Positions 12,885 through 25,184 of a stretch of DNA of 64,000 nucleotides are shown here, piece after piece. Position numbers and translations under genes: made by a program. The stretch lies in NCBI GenBank assembly GCA_022606135.1, contig JABYQN010000001.1, forward strand, positions 4,402,001-4,466,000. Direction: 5' to 3'. This stretch comes from Fomes fomentarius. Its lineage: Eukaryota; Basidiomycota; Agaricomycetes; Polyporales; Polyporaceae. Below the pieces are notes generated by a model, which saw nothing but the letters and a program-made list of their open reading frames with translations, did no database searches and had not been told where the DNA came from. How positions within the stretch are numbered: the stretch's first letter is position 1; every line of letters starts with the position of its first letter.

Positions 12885-15800
12885 ATGCCGAGCTTGTTCT
12901 CTCGCGTACGGACCACATCGACTCCGACAAAGAAATCGGGCTTGGACCTCGGCCTTCACGACGAGTTCGGGAGGATCTCCAGCGGAGGCTCCGCCGCCCG
13001 CCAGGCTGCTGCAGCTCAGCTGAGCCTCACCTCTAGCGCGAAAAAGGGGTCCAAGAAGGACGCAGGGAAGGCCGCAAGCAAGACTCGCTCTCCGGGCTCA
13101 GTTGACGATGACCAGGTCGAGTTTGGGCCGCCAGACGGCAGCTTCCTGCCTCTGAATCTCGAGACGCCGCGCTACGAGAACACGGAAGATCCAACGCAGG
13201 AGGTCGCGCCCCCGCACGACTATGGCTACCTCTCGTATGGCAGACACGTCGTCCTTGGGCTGGAGGAGCTCGCACGGCTCGTGGACGTCGTGGGGGACGA
13301 GCTCGGCACTCGCGGACTGACGACTCCGTTCATATTCTCAGCATTGGCCCTCGACGTCTCCGCACTAGCCGTCAAACGACTCATCCAGACCTTCGTGAGA
13401 ACGTGCACCAGGTCATCGTCCGAGGCGGAGAGGCAGTGGCGAGAGGAGGCACGGCTTGCGGGCCCGCATGAACTCGGCATGACCCTTCGCTGGGGTTTAG
13501 CGCGAGTTGTGCGTTGGGTGGGCGGGCAGGAGGTCCGAGGGCTGGTGTCGTTCGATGCGTACATTGGCTGGCGCGACACTGAGGCCGGTGCGTTGCTCGT
13601 CGCTGGATGTATCTGCCCTGAGCCTTATTGACAACCCCGCAGCTCTCCATTACCCCGGCATGCACTTCTCATCATTCCTCGAGCCCCTTGAGCCCCTCTT
13701 GCGCTCGCTGCTCACCAGCCTCTTCACGCTGCTCGCCCGCTTCACGGCGCACTCTGCAACCTCAGGCCACACACCGCCTACACTGTCGCCGTTGTTCGGT
13801 CCACTTCTCTTCGGTCTGGGACCCTCTACGCTCAACTTCCACCATGCATACACTTACTACCTCCGTGCAACAACTGCAACTGAGCATCTCATTCTTGCAT
13901 TCATCCGCTGGCAGGACGCGAAAGGTAGCGCGGCGGGACCAGCGCCCGGCGTCCCAACCCGCCTCAAGGCGTGGATTCAGGGATACCCTTCCATGTTGCC
14001 AACGATGGGAAAGAACGACCGGCCTCAGCCGCGCCGCGGTGCCCGCACTGTCCGGGTGCTCAATGTACGCCGCAATGTCCGCATGTACTCCCCCGATCTC
14101 GTCAAGACTGCCGCGTCGTGGGCCCACCGTCCCAGAGGGTCAGTCTCAAATCAGTCGGAGCGTGCATTCGCTGGATCGAAAGAATGGGAACGCATCGCTC
14201 CTCCGACGCTCAAACTGCCACCTCGGTATTCGGACGCGTACAAGAAACGGATGGACCTGCCACCGAACTTCTATCCCGACACCGGTGCCGCATTGACGAC
14301 TTCTACCCTGACTCCGCCGTCCCTGACTTCGTCTGTCTCCTCCGCGTCGTCAGTGGGCTCTACGTTGTTCGAGGACAAAGAAGGTGAAGAGCGCTTCAGG
14401 AGCTTGACAGATCTCAAGTGGGGCGAGTTCGAGGCGATGGGCTTCGGTAGTGCCGCAGACGACAAGAAATTGCAGTTCGATTTGACAGAGGGCGCACGCG
14501 CGGTGCGTTCCATTCCATTCTCGTGCTCAACGAAGCATTGACAAGCGTATGCCTGACATCGGCAGGCACGCGCAGCCAAACGTGCAACACTCTCATGGCA
14601 AGACTTCTCGTCGTCTGGATTCTCACGCACTGATCCCTTCCTGAGCGCGACACTTCAATTCAGTGCCCCAGTGTCCAACACAATCAATCAATGGCCGGCA
14701 CACTCGGTGGAGATGCACCGAAAGCTGAAGAAGACGCAGAAGGCGCTTCCAGCGTTTGGCTGGGACACTGAGCCGGTGTTGGGAGGTGAGGAGGTCGTCG
14801 AGGAAGCGTTTGTGGACGTGTTCTGCGATCTCATCTATGGTGGTGGATGGATGGATGCTGAACGGCGTGAAGAGACTGATCGAGAGTGCAATTGGGCATT
14901 GGTGAGTACTCATTTATACAATCGCCACATGAAGGCTATCTCATCGCGCCATCGCGATCAAGGTCGAGTTCAAGTCACTTCCACTCTCACGGACGACTAC
15001 CGCATCCGGCACGGGAGACCCGCGCACATCCACTACACTCATTCTCTTCGAAGAGTTCGTCCCATTCGAATATCGCCAACAGATTGCGTCGTCAATGATC
15101 ACCCGACGACGACTGCCTTCGTTCTTTTCCTCGGCGAACAAGTCCAAACAGTGGAAGCCGGCGTCAACCCTGAACGGTCGTCCTTACGTTGTCGGAGCTG
15201 TCCCACATAGTCCAAGCTTCCGCGAGGCTGAATTCGAGGGTCTCCTCCGCTCGAATGGCAGCGCGACCAAGATCATCTCTCTTAACCGTACCCCAAATCG
15301 CCATGACCAGGGTAAATCGCGAGCTACAAGTACTCCGACTCCTACTTCTGGGGCCGAGCCAACGAATCCGCTCATCAAGGTCAGCAACGCGGCCTCAGTG
15401 AAAACCCACTTTCTAACTCCGCTGCGCACGGACTCACCGACGCTCCAACCTGCCATCGCTCGTGAGGACCAGGACAATGGCTCTCCAGTACCGAAGAAGA
15501 ACCGCTTCCGTCTGCCGACCGGGCTGCCATCGAGTCCCGCACCTGGAAAGCGCTCTGGTCTTGTACCCACGGAGTACGACCCGGTGGAGTTCGACACGCG
15601 TATCGCTAGTTTTGATGACGGAGAACTCGCGACTGCAACCAAGCATGGTCGAAGGAAGTCGAAAGACGATGCATGGGTAGACATCCTCGTCGCGACGAAC
15701 AGCCGCCGAATGGCTGGGCAAGATGCGGAGATGCGCAATGGGCTCAAGGGCGGCCGGTCGGACCCAGAACTCGCTAGCCAGGAGGTCTCTGAGGTGCTCG

Positions 15801-16600
15801 CTGGTGTACGAGGTCGGTTCTCCGACGATGAGGACGACGGTATGGAACCAGTGGCGGGACCGAGCGACGACGCTGGCGACACCTCGACTTTGGATCATGA
15901 CCATCAGACGGAGGCCGACTCCCTGCGGTATGGAGGCGATGAAGGGGATGCACTGAAGCCTAACTCGAAGAGGCGGCTGGGATATTTCGATCTACACCCC
16001 GACCGTCGTCCTCCGACCATGGCGGACGATCCACGTGATCGTTTCGAGCGACCGTCCTACGAGAGCGACACCTCGACTGATAACCCGTACACCGCGGCTA
16101 CGGTTAAGTCTCGTTCAAATATCACCGTCAGGGAGGACGCGGATTTTGTCAGACAATCTGTGGCGTCTGAATACGACTCCGACCCCGAGCCACTCCCGGC
16201 AGGATCGCTCTCCGTACCACGCGACGTCAAGAAGGGTCTTCCCGCGGCACCGAACGTCAATGTTGCGCCTGCGCCCCCTTCCAAGGGGGGAGCGAGCAAG
16301 ACTGCCTCGCTCATCGAGATGTATCGTGAGCGCGAACGCCAATCGGGAAGCAGCCCCATCCCATCCTCTCGTCTGCCTGTGCGCCAAGCCTCGCTCGTGG
16401 CAGGCAAGGAGCGCTCTACATCTCCCCTCCCCAAGGTCCCTTCACCGGCGCCGCCCGCCCCCGCCGACCTCCCGGAGATCGCAGAGCCTGAGGACGACAA
16501 GGTGAGCGTCGAAGATATTCAGGTTGATCTACCCACCCGCTACGTCCACGGCGCTCCCCTTCACAATGTGCTGGAGGAACCGGAGGAAGAGGAGGCGTAG
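12885..16600 (+). CDS. Msb1/Mug8-family morphogenesis protein
   Basis: Four exons (12885-13587, 13643-14502, 14566-14901, 14963-16600) join without a phase break to give 1178 residues. The N-terminal half contains a conserved RhoGAP-like region, with LARLVDVVGDELGTRGL-type sequence near 125, then FSSFLEPLEPLLRSLL, RFTAHSATSG, TPPTLSPLFGPLLFGL and TEHLILAFIRWQD at about 240-340. The C-terminal 500 residues are disordered, Ser/Pro/Arg rich with many acidic patches. This is the layout of yeast Msb1 and fission-yeast Mug8, which link Rho GTPases and formins at growth sites. Assignment is by remembered motif pattern, so the subfamily is less certain than the fold. The start is the first ATG after an in-frame upstream TTG. 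Confidence 0.8.
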
Positions 16601-18392
16601 CGCACCTTCCTCGCGACGGTTGCTCCCTTGTACTCCCCATCTACCTTTCCTCTTCCCCCTTTGCATTTGGCCCGCGTCGGCACACTCTGAAATATCGTAT
16701 CGTATTCAGCACCGGTGAACGCCCGGCTATTCCTGCACACACAGTCAGACACACATCGTCCCATGCCACTCCGTCCACGCATCCTTGTCTCCCTTGCTCC
16801 TGCGTGCTCCGTCTATCCCACGGTTCGGTAACTGTTCCACTTCATCTACCCCATGTGCGTATCGTGAAACCAACTTGCGCTTGCTACCTACCATCGTACA
16901 TATTCATCGCATTCCTGAAGATACCACCACCTCGGAGTGCCGCCCTCGGGTTCCGGTCACATAGCTTACTCGTTCATTTTTGTGTCGTGGTTTTACCCCC
17001 TCCTTCCTGTCCCTCCTGTGTTGGTGCTACTTTCTGGGCCTGGGGGGCAAATTGCATCCCTCTCGTCACTATGCCCCCCCTCCTGCCGTCCTCGTCCGTA
17101 TCCCTGTCCGTCTGCTATGTTGTGCAATTCTTCCTTCTGAATATATGTCGAGTGTGCTGAACGGGACATTATACTCAATTTCCGTCGTTCGGTGTGTGGC
17201 ATTGGTGGTAGCTTTTAATAGCTCTTCCCTCCATGTTAGTTTCACAGTTCCCCGCGATAGTTCACGATCTCGGTTTGGGTTTGCTCTAGTAGTTAGTGTT
17301 GACGGGGGTCGGCGTTGTTCCTAACCTTATTGTTGAATGCAACTAGGCTGTCACATTACGTTCTGGTTTGCTGTGTGCACCCTGCTTTGTCAGTGCGGGG
17401 TTCGTCAATTGCACGAAGCGCGGAGCGACCATGCGGAACTGCGGATTGCACGTTGGCGGCCATCTGAGTCATCCATCACCCAACCATCTAACACGCGAGA
17501 TCCTCTCTCCATTCAATTGAGCATGGAAAGATTCATGTGGCAGTACACGTCATACAAATACATACACATACATACTCCAACATGTGCGCGCACGCGGATG
17601 GCCATCAAGTTGGAGGTGGACGTTCACTGTGAGGCGTCGAGCGCTCCGAACACGCGACCTGCGAACGTCGTAGGCGATGAGGTCGGTAGGTTGGAACACA
17701 AGTCGACGAACACGCGAGCTTCGAGCAGGAAAAGTCGGATCCCGAAAGAAAGCTGGGGCACATCATCCCCCATTGACATACGTACATGTCCTATGTACTA
17801 CCTGTAGCTAATAAGACCGTGAATCGTAGTCTATGCACAGCCTAACTGAGAACGGATACAGAACAATAGGAGCCAATAACGAACGGAGTCATAATAAGAG
17901 AAGTGAGTCTGGAGTCGAGACTCAAGACGAATCGAATCGGAGTCCAGAAGAGGAAACCTAGACGCCGTCTCCCTTACGTTAACCTCCTTCCAAGTCGATA
18001 AGCGCACGTCTAGACGCAAGCGCCAGTACAACCCACATGACGACATAGCTGACTTCTCCATCTCGTTCTGATGAGCTCCCTAAAACGCCCCCATTTCTAT
18101 ATCATACATCACGAGTACATTGAGGAGAAGCATAAAAATAGAGATGAATAGGCGGGTATGGGGGAAAGCCCCTCATTATTAACGTACATACAAGGCATCG
18201 GTACATCTACAGCCGGGCGTGCGTGAAGTGGATTGATTACGCACACAACGGACCAAATCCCAATAAGTAGCTACCAAGGCTAGAATCCACCACGCGGCCA
18301 CCACAGCGCCCCTCGCTCAGAGGTACGTTGTCGTCGCTGGTTACGCAGACTGATGGTGCGCGCGCACGATCCGCCCGCACATACAAGGTGCT
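16601..18392. other. Intergenic region between convergent Msb1-family and OPT-B genes
   Basis: From 16610 to about 17330 the plus strand is strongly pyrimidine rich, with long open but repetitive frames that look like 3' untranslated or terminator sequence. The remainder has no recognisable gene, RNA or repeat. Confidence 0.5.
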
Positions 18393-21317
18393 CTACCACT
18401 TTTCGGGCCCGAAGTAGCCGATCTCGGGGATGGGCCAGAGCGAGGCTCCGTCGGCGTCGGCGGTCTTGACGCCGACGGTGTTGCCCCACCACTTCATGAG
18501 CGTCTTTGCGCCAATGTTGCCCTCCTTGGGGTACTGCAGCGTGAAGAAGATGATGATCACCGCGATGGCCACACCAGAGTCCAAGCCGGCCGACAGGATA
18601 TCTTTATAGGGGCCATGACGGTGGTCAGCGTTCCATACCACACACACAAAAGGGCGCAGGGAAGACAAGGGACAAGGAGACTCACAGTTGTACTTGGTCC
18701 ACCACGAGAAATGACGGCGGCGGATGAGGTAGTTGAAGATGAACGCGACGATCGCCCAGGGCACGTAGTTGACCGCGGACGCGGGCGGGATGTAGCCCAC
18801 GCCGGAGAAGATGACGGGGAAGTTGACGTACTTGATGAGCGAGTTCGGCCACTTGAGCGAGATCGCGTACGCGATGCACGGCAGGATCGCGCCGATCAAG
18901 AAGAAGTATACGAGGCCGTAGTAGATCTGCCCGGCCGAGAACTGCCTCTGCGGGCCGATGACACCCCAGATGATGGACGCGGTGCCGAACACCTGGGTCG
19001 AGGGACAGATGAAGCCGTCCTTCTGCTTGGGGTCGCACATTGCGGGGATGTTGGTGAACATCCATGCCTGAACGGCGAGCTGCACCGTTCCAGCGATGAT
19101 GGTCGCGATGACCTGGGCCCAGAACATCGGGCGAGGACTAGGAGGGAGGAGGCAGAAGGTTGACTTAGCGTCCAAAGAGTACGTATAGGAAACGCGGATA
19201 CTCACGGTATCTTCATGTAATGGCCGAGCTTGAAGTCCGCCGTGAACTGCAGAGCCTGGTACATGGTGATGTAACCATAGGTCTTGAACATCATCATGGC
19301 GACCGGGCGACCGGGGAGGGCATATCCGATGATGAGCTCTGTGATAACGCTGGTGATACGAGGTCAGCATTCCGCTCCGAGTGCGTACGGGAAAACGCCA
19401 GGAGCTTACTTCAAGCCGACCTGCTGGTTCGTAATGGCCTGAATGATGCCAATCGGAATGGTGTACACGAAGGCTGTCAGAAAGAAAACGCTAGTCAGCA
19501 CTGTGCACATGCAATGAACGAACAAGGTCGGACGTACCGATGACAAGAGCCAGGCACAAAGCCCAGATCGGCATCTGGGTGTGCAACACTTCGATTGACA
19601 CCGCACCGAACACGAACATGGTGACGAAGATGCTCGCATACCACCACTCAGGCACTTGCGGGTAGCGGGACATGAGGCGGGCGTGGATGTCGGGCTGCTC
19701 CGAGAGCGAGCGGCGCGCCTGCACCCAGATCTGCTTGCGGAAGTACAGGAACGTGTGCACAATCGTCGCAGTGATACTCGCAAACGACAGACCGTAACTG
19801 AGAGCGAAAGTCGTCGAGAGGAAGAGCGGCGAATACGCCTCGTACCTGGCGACGTCGAGCGTGCCCTCGGGCGTAACGATGAGCGAGACGTCGTACTCGG
19901 CGCCGGTGTTGTCGTACGACGTGCGGGAGGAGATCGGCATGTACTTGGAGTACCACGTGTTGGTGTAGTAGAGCACGGGCGTGAGGAACCAGAAGAAGAA
20001 CACGAACCCGGCCGCGACGTTCGCGGATGCCCACCAAGGCGATGCGAGCGGGGAGCCGATGTACGCGATCTGGGACCAGTCGAAGGTGACAAGGGACATG
20101 CCCAGGCCGGAGTAGTACCCGAAGAGCTGGTTAACGACGACGTTGTTCGGCGCAATCCAACAGACCCAGTTGAAGAAGGAGAGGGCCTGGAAGATGTAGC
20201 CGGGGAACCAGTACCAGCAGAAGGAGCCAATGAACACGTATACGAAGAACCGCTCACGCGAGATACCGCCGCGGGTACCCATACCGGCGTACTGCTGCGA
20301 ATGGAGGGTGTTGAAGAGCGCGCAGTTAACCAGATTTGTTGGCCAGATCATAGACGGGGGCGAGACCAGGAAGCGCCGAGCAATGCCACCAATAGAGAAC
20401 CCGATCTGCGCGAACTGTCAGAAAAGCACATGATGATCAAGTTCGATGGACCCACAAGTTGCGTAGACATGACGATCATCCACTGGTAGCCGAAGTTATA
20501 CGTCTGATTGTAGTACACTCGCTGGACGGCGACGATGTCGGTCTGCAACCAGCATGGTGAGTACATGAGGGCAGGAGAACTTCGACGAGTGTGGAAGAAA
20601 ACACCTACCGCGTATGCAGACTGATAACCAACCGTAGCCATAATAGTGATAAGGACATGCTCCTTGACGGTGAAGGGACCAGGGTTAATCGAAGTCCCAA
20701 AAATCTTGACGTTGGGGACAAAGCGTGCCCAGAAGCGACCGACAGGGAAGGAGAGCAGCTGTGCGACAATCTGCGGGACAAATTAATGAGCGACTGGTAC
20801 AAACAGAGTCAAAGCGCATCAAGAACATCTCAAAGGGAGAGCGTGCTCGATACTGAAGAGAGGAAGGGGAGACGCACCCCAGTGACGGTGACCGAGGGAT
20901 ACCGGAAGAAGAAGAACTGGTTCATGCCAGGGATGAGTATAGCCCAGAGAACACCAATGACCCATGCGCGGAGCGTGTTGACGGGCATGTCCGGGTCGTC
21001 GGTGTTGGCGACGGCGGAACGGACCTCGGGGTACGGCGAGTCGTCCTCTGCACGGGCGCGAGTAGTCTGTTAGTTCCCCATAGGGGCATGTACGTAACGG
21101 ACGAGAGACGCACCGAGGAGCTCCGCATCGTTGTCGATGTTGGGGTCGTCGAAATCCGCGACCGCGGGTACGACGGTGGCTGTAAAGGAAGGTTTGAACA
21201 CAGTTGAAGAAGGAAACCGAGATGTAGTGGCTATAGGGACGCACCCTGCTTCTCCGCGTCGACTGAGATCTTGTCGATGGAGCTCGAGGAGTGCTTGTCC
21301 TCCTTGAAGGTGGCCAT
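18393..21317 (-). CDS. Oligopeptide transporter, OPT family (OPT-B)
   Basis: A close paralog of OPT-A, also a proton/peptide importer of the plasma membrane. The minus-strand ATG at 21317 begins [20 protein letters not shown], a hydrophilic N-terminus unlike that of OPT-A. Then follow [55 protein letters not shown], the large membrane exon from about 20350, IGLK-type and SWWTKYN motifs, and a C-terminus ending [12 protein letters not shown]. The [13 protein letters not shown] tail agrees with what I recall of intact family members and is lost in OPT-A. Exon breaks fall at the same places as in OPT-A for most of the gene, although the FVxMFxFGxVSIEV junction is intron-free here and split in OPT-A. 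Third positions are GC-richer than in OPT-A. Confidence 0.95.
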
Positions 21318-24300
21318 GGCGGGCAGCAGGCGGGCGGGCGACACGCGGGGCGTCGATAACTGGGCATGGCTTCGCTCGCTTGGCATATAAACGGTCGAGC
21401 GATGCGACATCTCGATTCTCTAGCGCTACCAACTCGGTGGTGGATCAAAGCCGCGCAAAGCCCAGCTGTTTGCAGCAACCGACCGAGTGACGGGATCATG
21501 TGTGTCTGAGTTCCTGAAGCACAAGCAGACGCGAGATAAGCACTCCATCCCTCCTCTCCCGCCCGTTCTTTGGGCGCGAGCGGCGCAGATCTACTAGACC
21601 CACCATATGCAACTCCCCACCACTTCGCCTGGTTCGCTCCGGACCCTTCTCCGCGCGTCCTTGGCGGCCTGCCTCGTGTCCCCGACTCACCGATACCATA
21701 CGCTCTGTGAGAAAAAAAATTCGGACCTTCGGGGGGACACTCCAGACGCTGCCAGTCCATAGAATGACAGTCTCATATGGTCTGAGCATGATGCAACTAG
21801 TGATGAATGGAACACCGTGCTATGTGGCGCCATAACACTCCCATGTGCAAGTGCCAACAAATCGGGAGATGGGAGGATGTGCTGTAACGCGTCAACTACG
21901 CGCCCCGCTCTCAGCTCTCTCGCCACATGCTCCATCCGTCACAAGGCATATGTTTATCTGAACCGCTTAACTGGGTGGTCGCCGCGCGCCCAGCGATAAT
22001 GAAAAGACCGGCGCCGGAAGACCCTGCGTGATGTTGCGCAAGAGGAACGATACTTACACAATGCATACCTGGTATAACGTCTGCGGATGCGCCCGAGAAG
22101 CCCGGGTTTTTTCCCCCAAAGAATCCAAGGTCAGTAGTTCTAGTAGGACGGTACCAGCACTAGTGACCGTCCGACGTTCGCCCTCTTCGATTTCCCAGCA
22201 TGTAGACGTGCGGGTCATATGCTATCCAGATTGACACGGACCGTGACTTGGCTCTTGAGTGCTACAACCGTCATCAGTAACGAAAGCAACGATGCACGCT
22301 GCCAAAGATAACGTTGGGAGGGAGCTGGGAGAAGTACGAGGTGCAGTTCACAACCCCTAACAGTAGGTCGTGCCCAATGCTGCTGAAGCGCTGAAGCGCT
22401 GATCGATGATCCTTGCTGATCGTGTTGCACCTGAGCGCCCGCCAAAAAGGCGACAAGAATACAGACTACCGACAGCTACCGACAAACACTGGCACCAGGC
22501 CGCCACCATCCCAATAGTCTATGGCCGTCAGCATCCTACGGTGCTTGATTAACAATCGTGCTCAACCGCTGGAACACAGGAACTGAGACTCCTTAGCTCT
22601 GCTCCAGCTTAGTGAAGATGGTCGTGTGCGCACTACATCCGCTAAATTGGGAAACGACTTGCATTAGCGCTGAATTCGCAATTCAACACCCCTTCCGTAT
22701 CTACGATCCAACCATCCAGTGATGAATCATGATTAAGGGATTCTGTAATCCCAAGTACTGAACATCCCGTATGTGGGTGCCAAGGGGGAATTTGCAATGC
22801 GGATGATGCCATGCGCACTTGTTCAAGACGCATCACACTTCAGATGGCTGATGGGTGCATTTGTCGCCCGGCGGCTGGCTTGTTCAAGGATTTATCGACG
22901 AAGTCATCGTGTGCCTTGGTAACTAGCCGTGTCCGTGAACCCCTTGAAAGATTTCAGACCACTCGCGACGTGACATCTGGCGGACATCTGGTGCGTAAGT
23001 AGCTAAGTATTCCCACAACTGGCGTCTGATTCAATTTCAGAAAGTGGTTATTCAACTTTGTCAACTCCGCTGTAATATCGTGTGCAGGCGAGACTTAACC
23101 CGAGCAGACAGCGACCAGCTAACATCGGGGTACAGGTATAGAAGTCTAACACCATTCAGCAGTCCAGTCAAACGTTCCGCAGGCGCGCCGGGGGAGCACA
23201 TGCACCATACAAATATCATACTGTGGCACGCGACCGCATGGTCAGGTCAGACGGGTCCCATTCTAACTGGCAGGTTTTCACTGGCACGGAAGCGGAGCTA
23301 AGGTGAAGATGCATGACGCGTAGATTAAGATTCAGGTACGAACCTGTCTCCCCTAGACAGACCTGAGGTAGACGATTGAACGAACCCACTGATCCACGGG
23401 CCGCTGGATGGACAACTCTTCAAAAATCAACAGTCGATGGGTACCCTGCGGATCCAATACTCGACTCAAACCTCGGAGATAGGTCAGCATTACACTGTAC
23501 AGTGACACTCATTGTAAAGGCCGAATGGGGACTTGCTATGTTCCGACGGAAGCAACGCAGCACAACGACGGAAGCAATACAAATTTACAAGCGCACTAAC
23601 CCCATTGCGAGGTATCTTGCCCTCCGGGCGGTATCCAGATCCCCTGAGACGGTCACAGGGACGCTCTGCAGTCTCGACCACGTCAATAATGTCGCATTCC
23701 ATTCATGGGAGTGTCCAGGACTGTACATCAGGACCGTACCTTGGGGTCGAGGTATACCACCGGCGTTGATGATAGCAGCGACATGCGCTGAAAGGACGAC
23801 GGATCCCACCCTAGCCAGAGATAAGTAGTCAGTGTCGCTTGGATCCTCGGCTACCGGCAGCTAGCAAAGGTATATTGCACGTCGTCCGAGCTCAGGCTGC
23901 TTCAGCCTTGAGACGTAAGTCAGGTCCAAGGAGCCTGAGGATGGGGGCGCAGACCGCGATATCCAATTTTAACCGCATGTCTTCGCTTTGCTGTCATGTA
24001 GTAAACCTTCCAACATGATTGTCTTGGGGTTATAGTCGGCACAGCACAAGGCAGTAAATTGGGACGGACAAGAACAGACTGAGATTTAAGCAGAGATGAC
24101 CTTGGCTGCTTGAGCGCCTACACTCGTGAGGTCATTCCACGTGGCAGGTGCGGCGAGACCTGCGCATTGTCGTGGCCACTGCAGAACACGTTCATCCCAA
24201 CCTCCAGTATCCACGACTCTCACGACGACGAGCACATATACGGAGAGGCTAAAGGGACCTTAAGGAACTGTGTGAGGCGTCGTGTATCCTACAGAGCAAT

Positions 24301-25184
24301 GGTACGTCCCTCATTGATCTGGTTCCGCAGACGCAGAAACCCACAAGCGTACTCTTACTCTTGCACTCGTAGTCGGCGTTATTCAACTTCCAGTCCCTCC
24401 TCCTCGTCATACTCCTGCTCATCTGCACATGCACGTACGTGCGCTCTATAACGCCCCGTTTGATAGACCGGAACAAGGAAGGGTGCGTTCATGTCAATCC
24501 ATCGGCTTTCAAAAAAACAAAACATCGTGCTCAAGTAGTTCTTGGGTCCTACCCTTGACATACGCAGGTTCCTTGGTGTGTTCTGGATGTCCGCACGCAT
24601 AGGTGAGTCTGTGATGTGCACCTTATATCTCCAACATCTATCAAGGCTGACCGTGCTCCTGGGTAGGCGAACGACTGTCCCCGTATGTCGCACTGGCGTG
24701 TGTCGCAATGGCCATCACCATACTTGTTCAGTGACATGCACGTTTCCATTTCGCATTCATACCCGCTCGTGATTTCATACCCTACCGCCACGCTGTGAAT
24801 GTGCCGCTGGTCATATAATGCGACCCACAAGGTACATCGGACGACTTGCGCTCCCTGTGACAGTAGGATCCCGCGTTGAGCGACAATGCACGGTCAATCA
24901 TTCAGATACAGGCGCATCTGTGTGTCAGCATATTCTCTTGCTGCTCCAGGTACCCATAGGCATATTGAAGGGAACACAGGATGCGGACGCAAGCACATTA
25001 CAGTCAGTCTACACTATAGTGGTACAACAGGAGATACAACGCTGCCTATCTATCGTAAACGCGTACGTGCGAGTTGTCAGGAAATAAGTAGGAGAAATAC
25101 ACCAAGCGCACTCAACCAATAACAAGATACTCCGTGTCGGACAAGCAAGAGAGGAATGCAACAGAGCACACAGCACAACGTCCC
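21318..25184. other. Intergenic region, no gene recognised
   Basis: The first few hundred bases are the OPT-B upstream region. Beyond that, 3.8 kb carries only short frames. The longest (about 23376-23828 plus, 150 codons) lacks motifs or plausible exon partners. No tRNA, rRNA or transposon protein was seen. Confidence 0.5.

Noticed and set aside
16804..17324. Hydrophobic plus-strand frames after the Msb1-family gene
   Set aside because: The sequence is pyrimidine rich, which creates Leu/Pro/Ser/Phe frames. No exon partners or start context; read as 3' untranslated or terminator DNA.
23376..23828. 150-codon frame in the OPT-B to SMC2 gap
   Set aside because: No motif, no membrane segment and no convincing splice partners.
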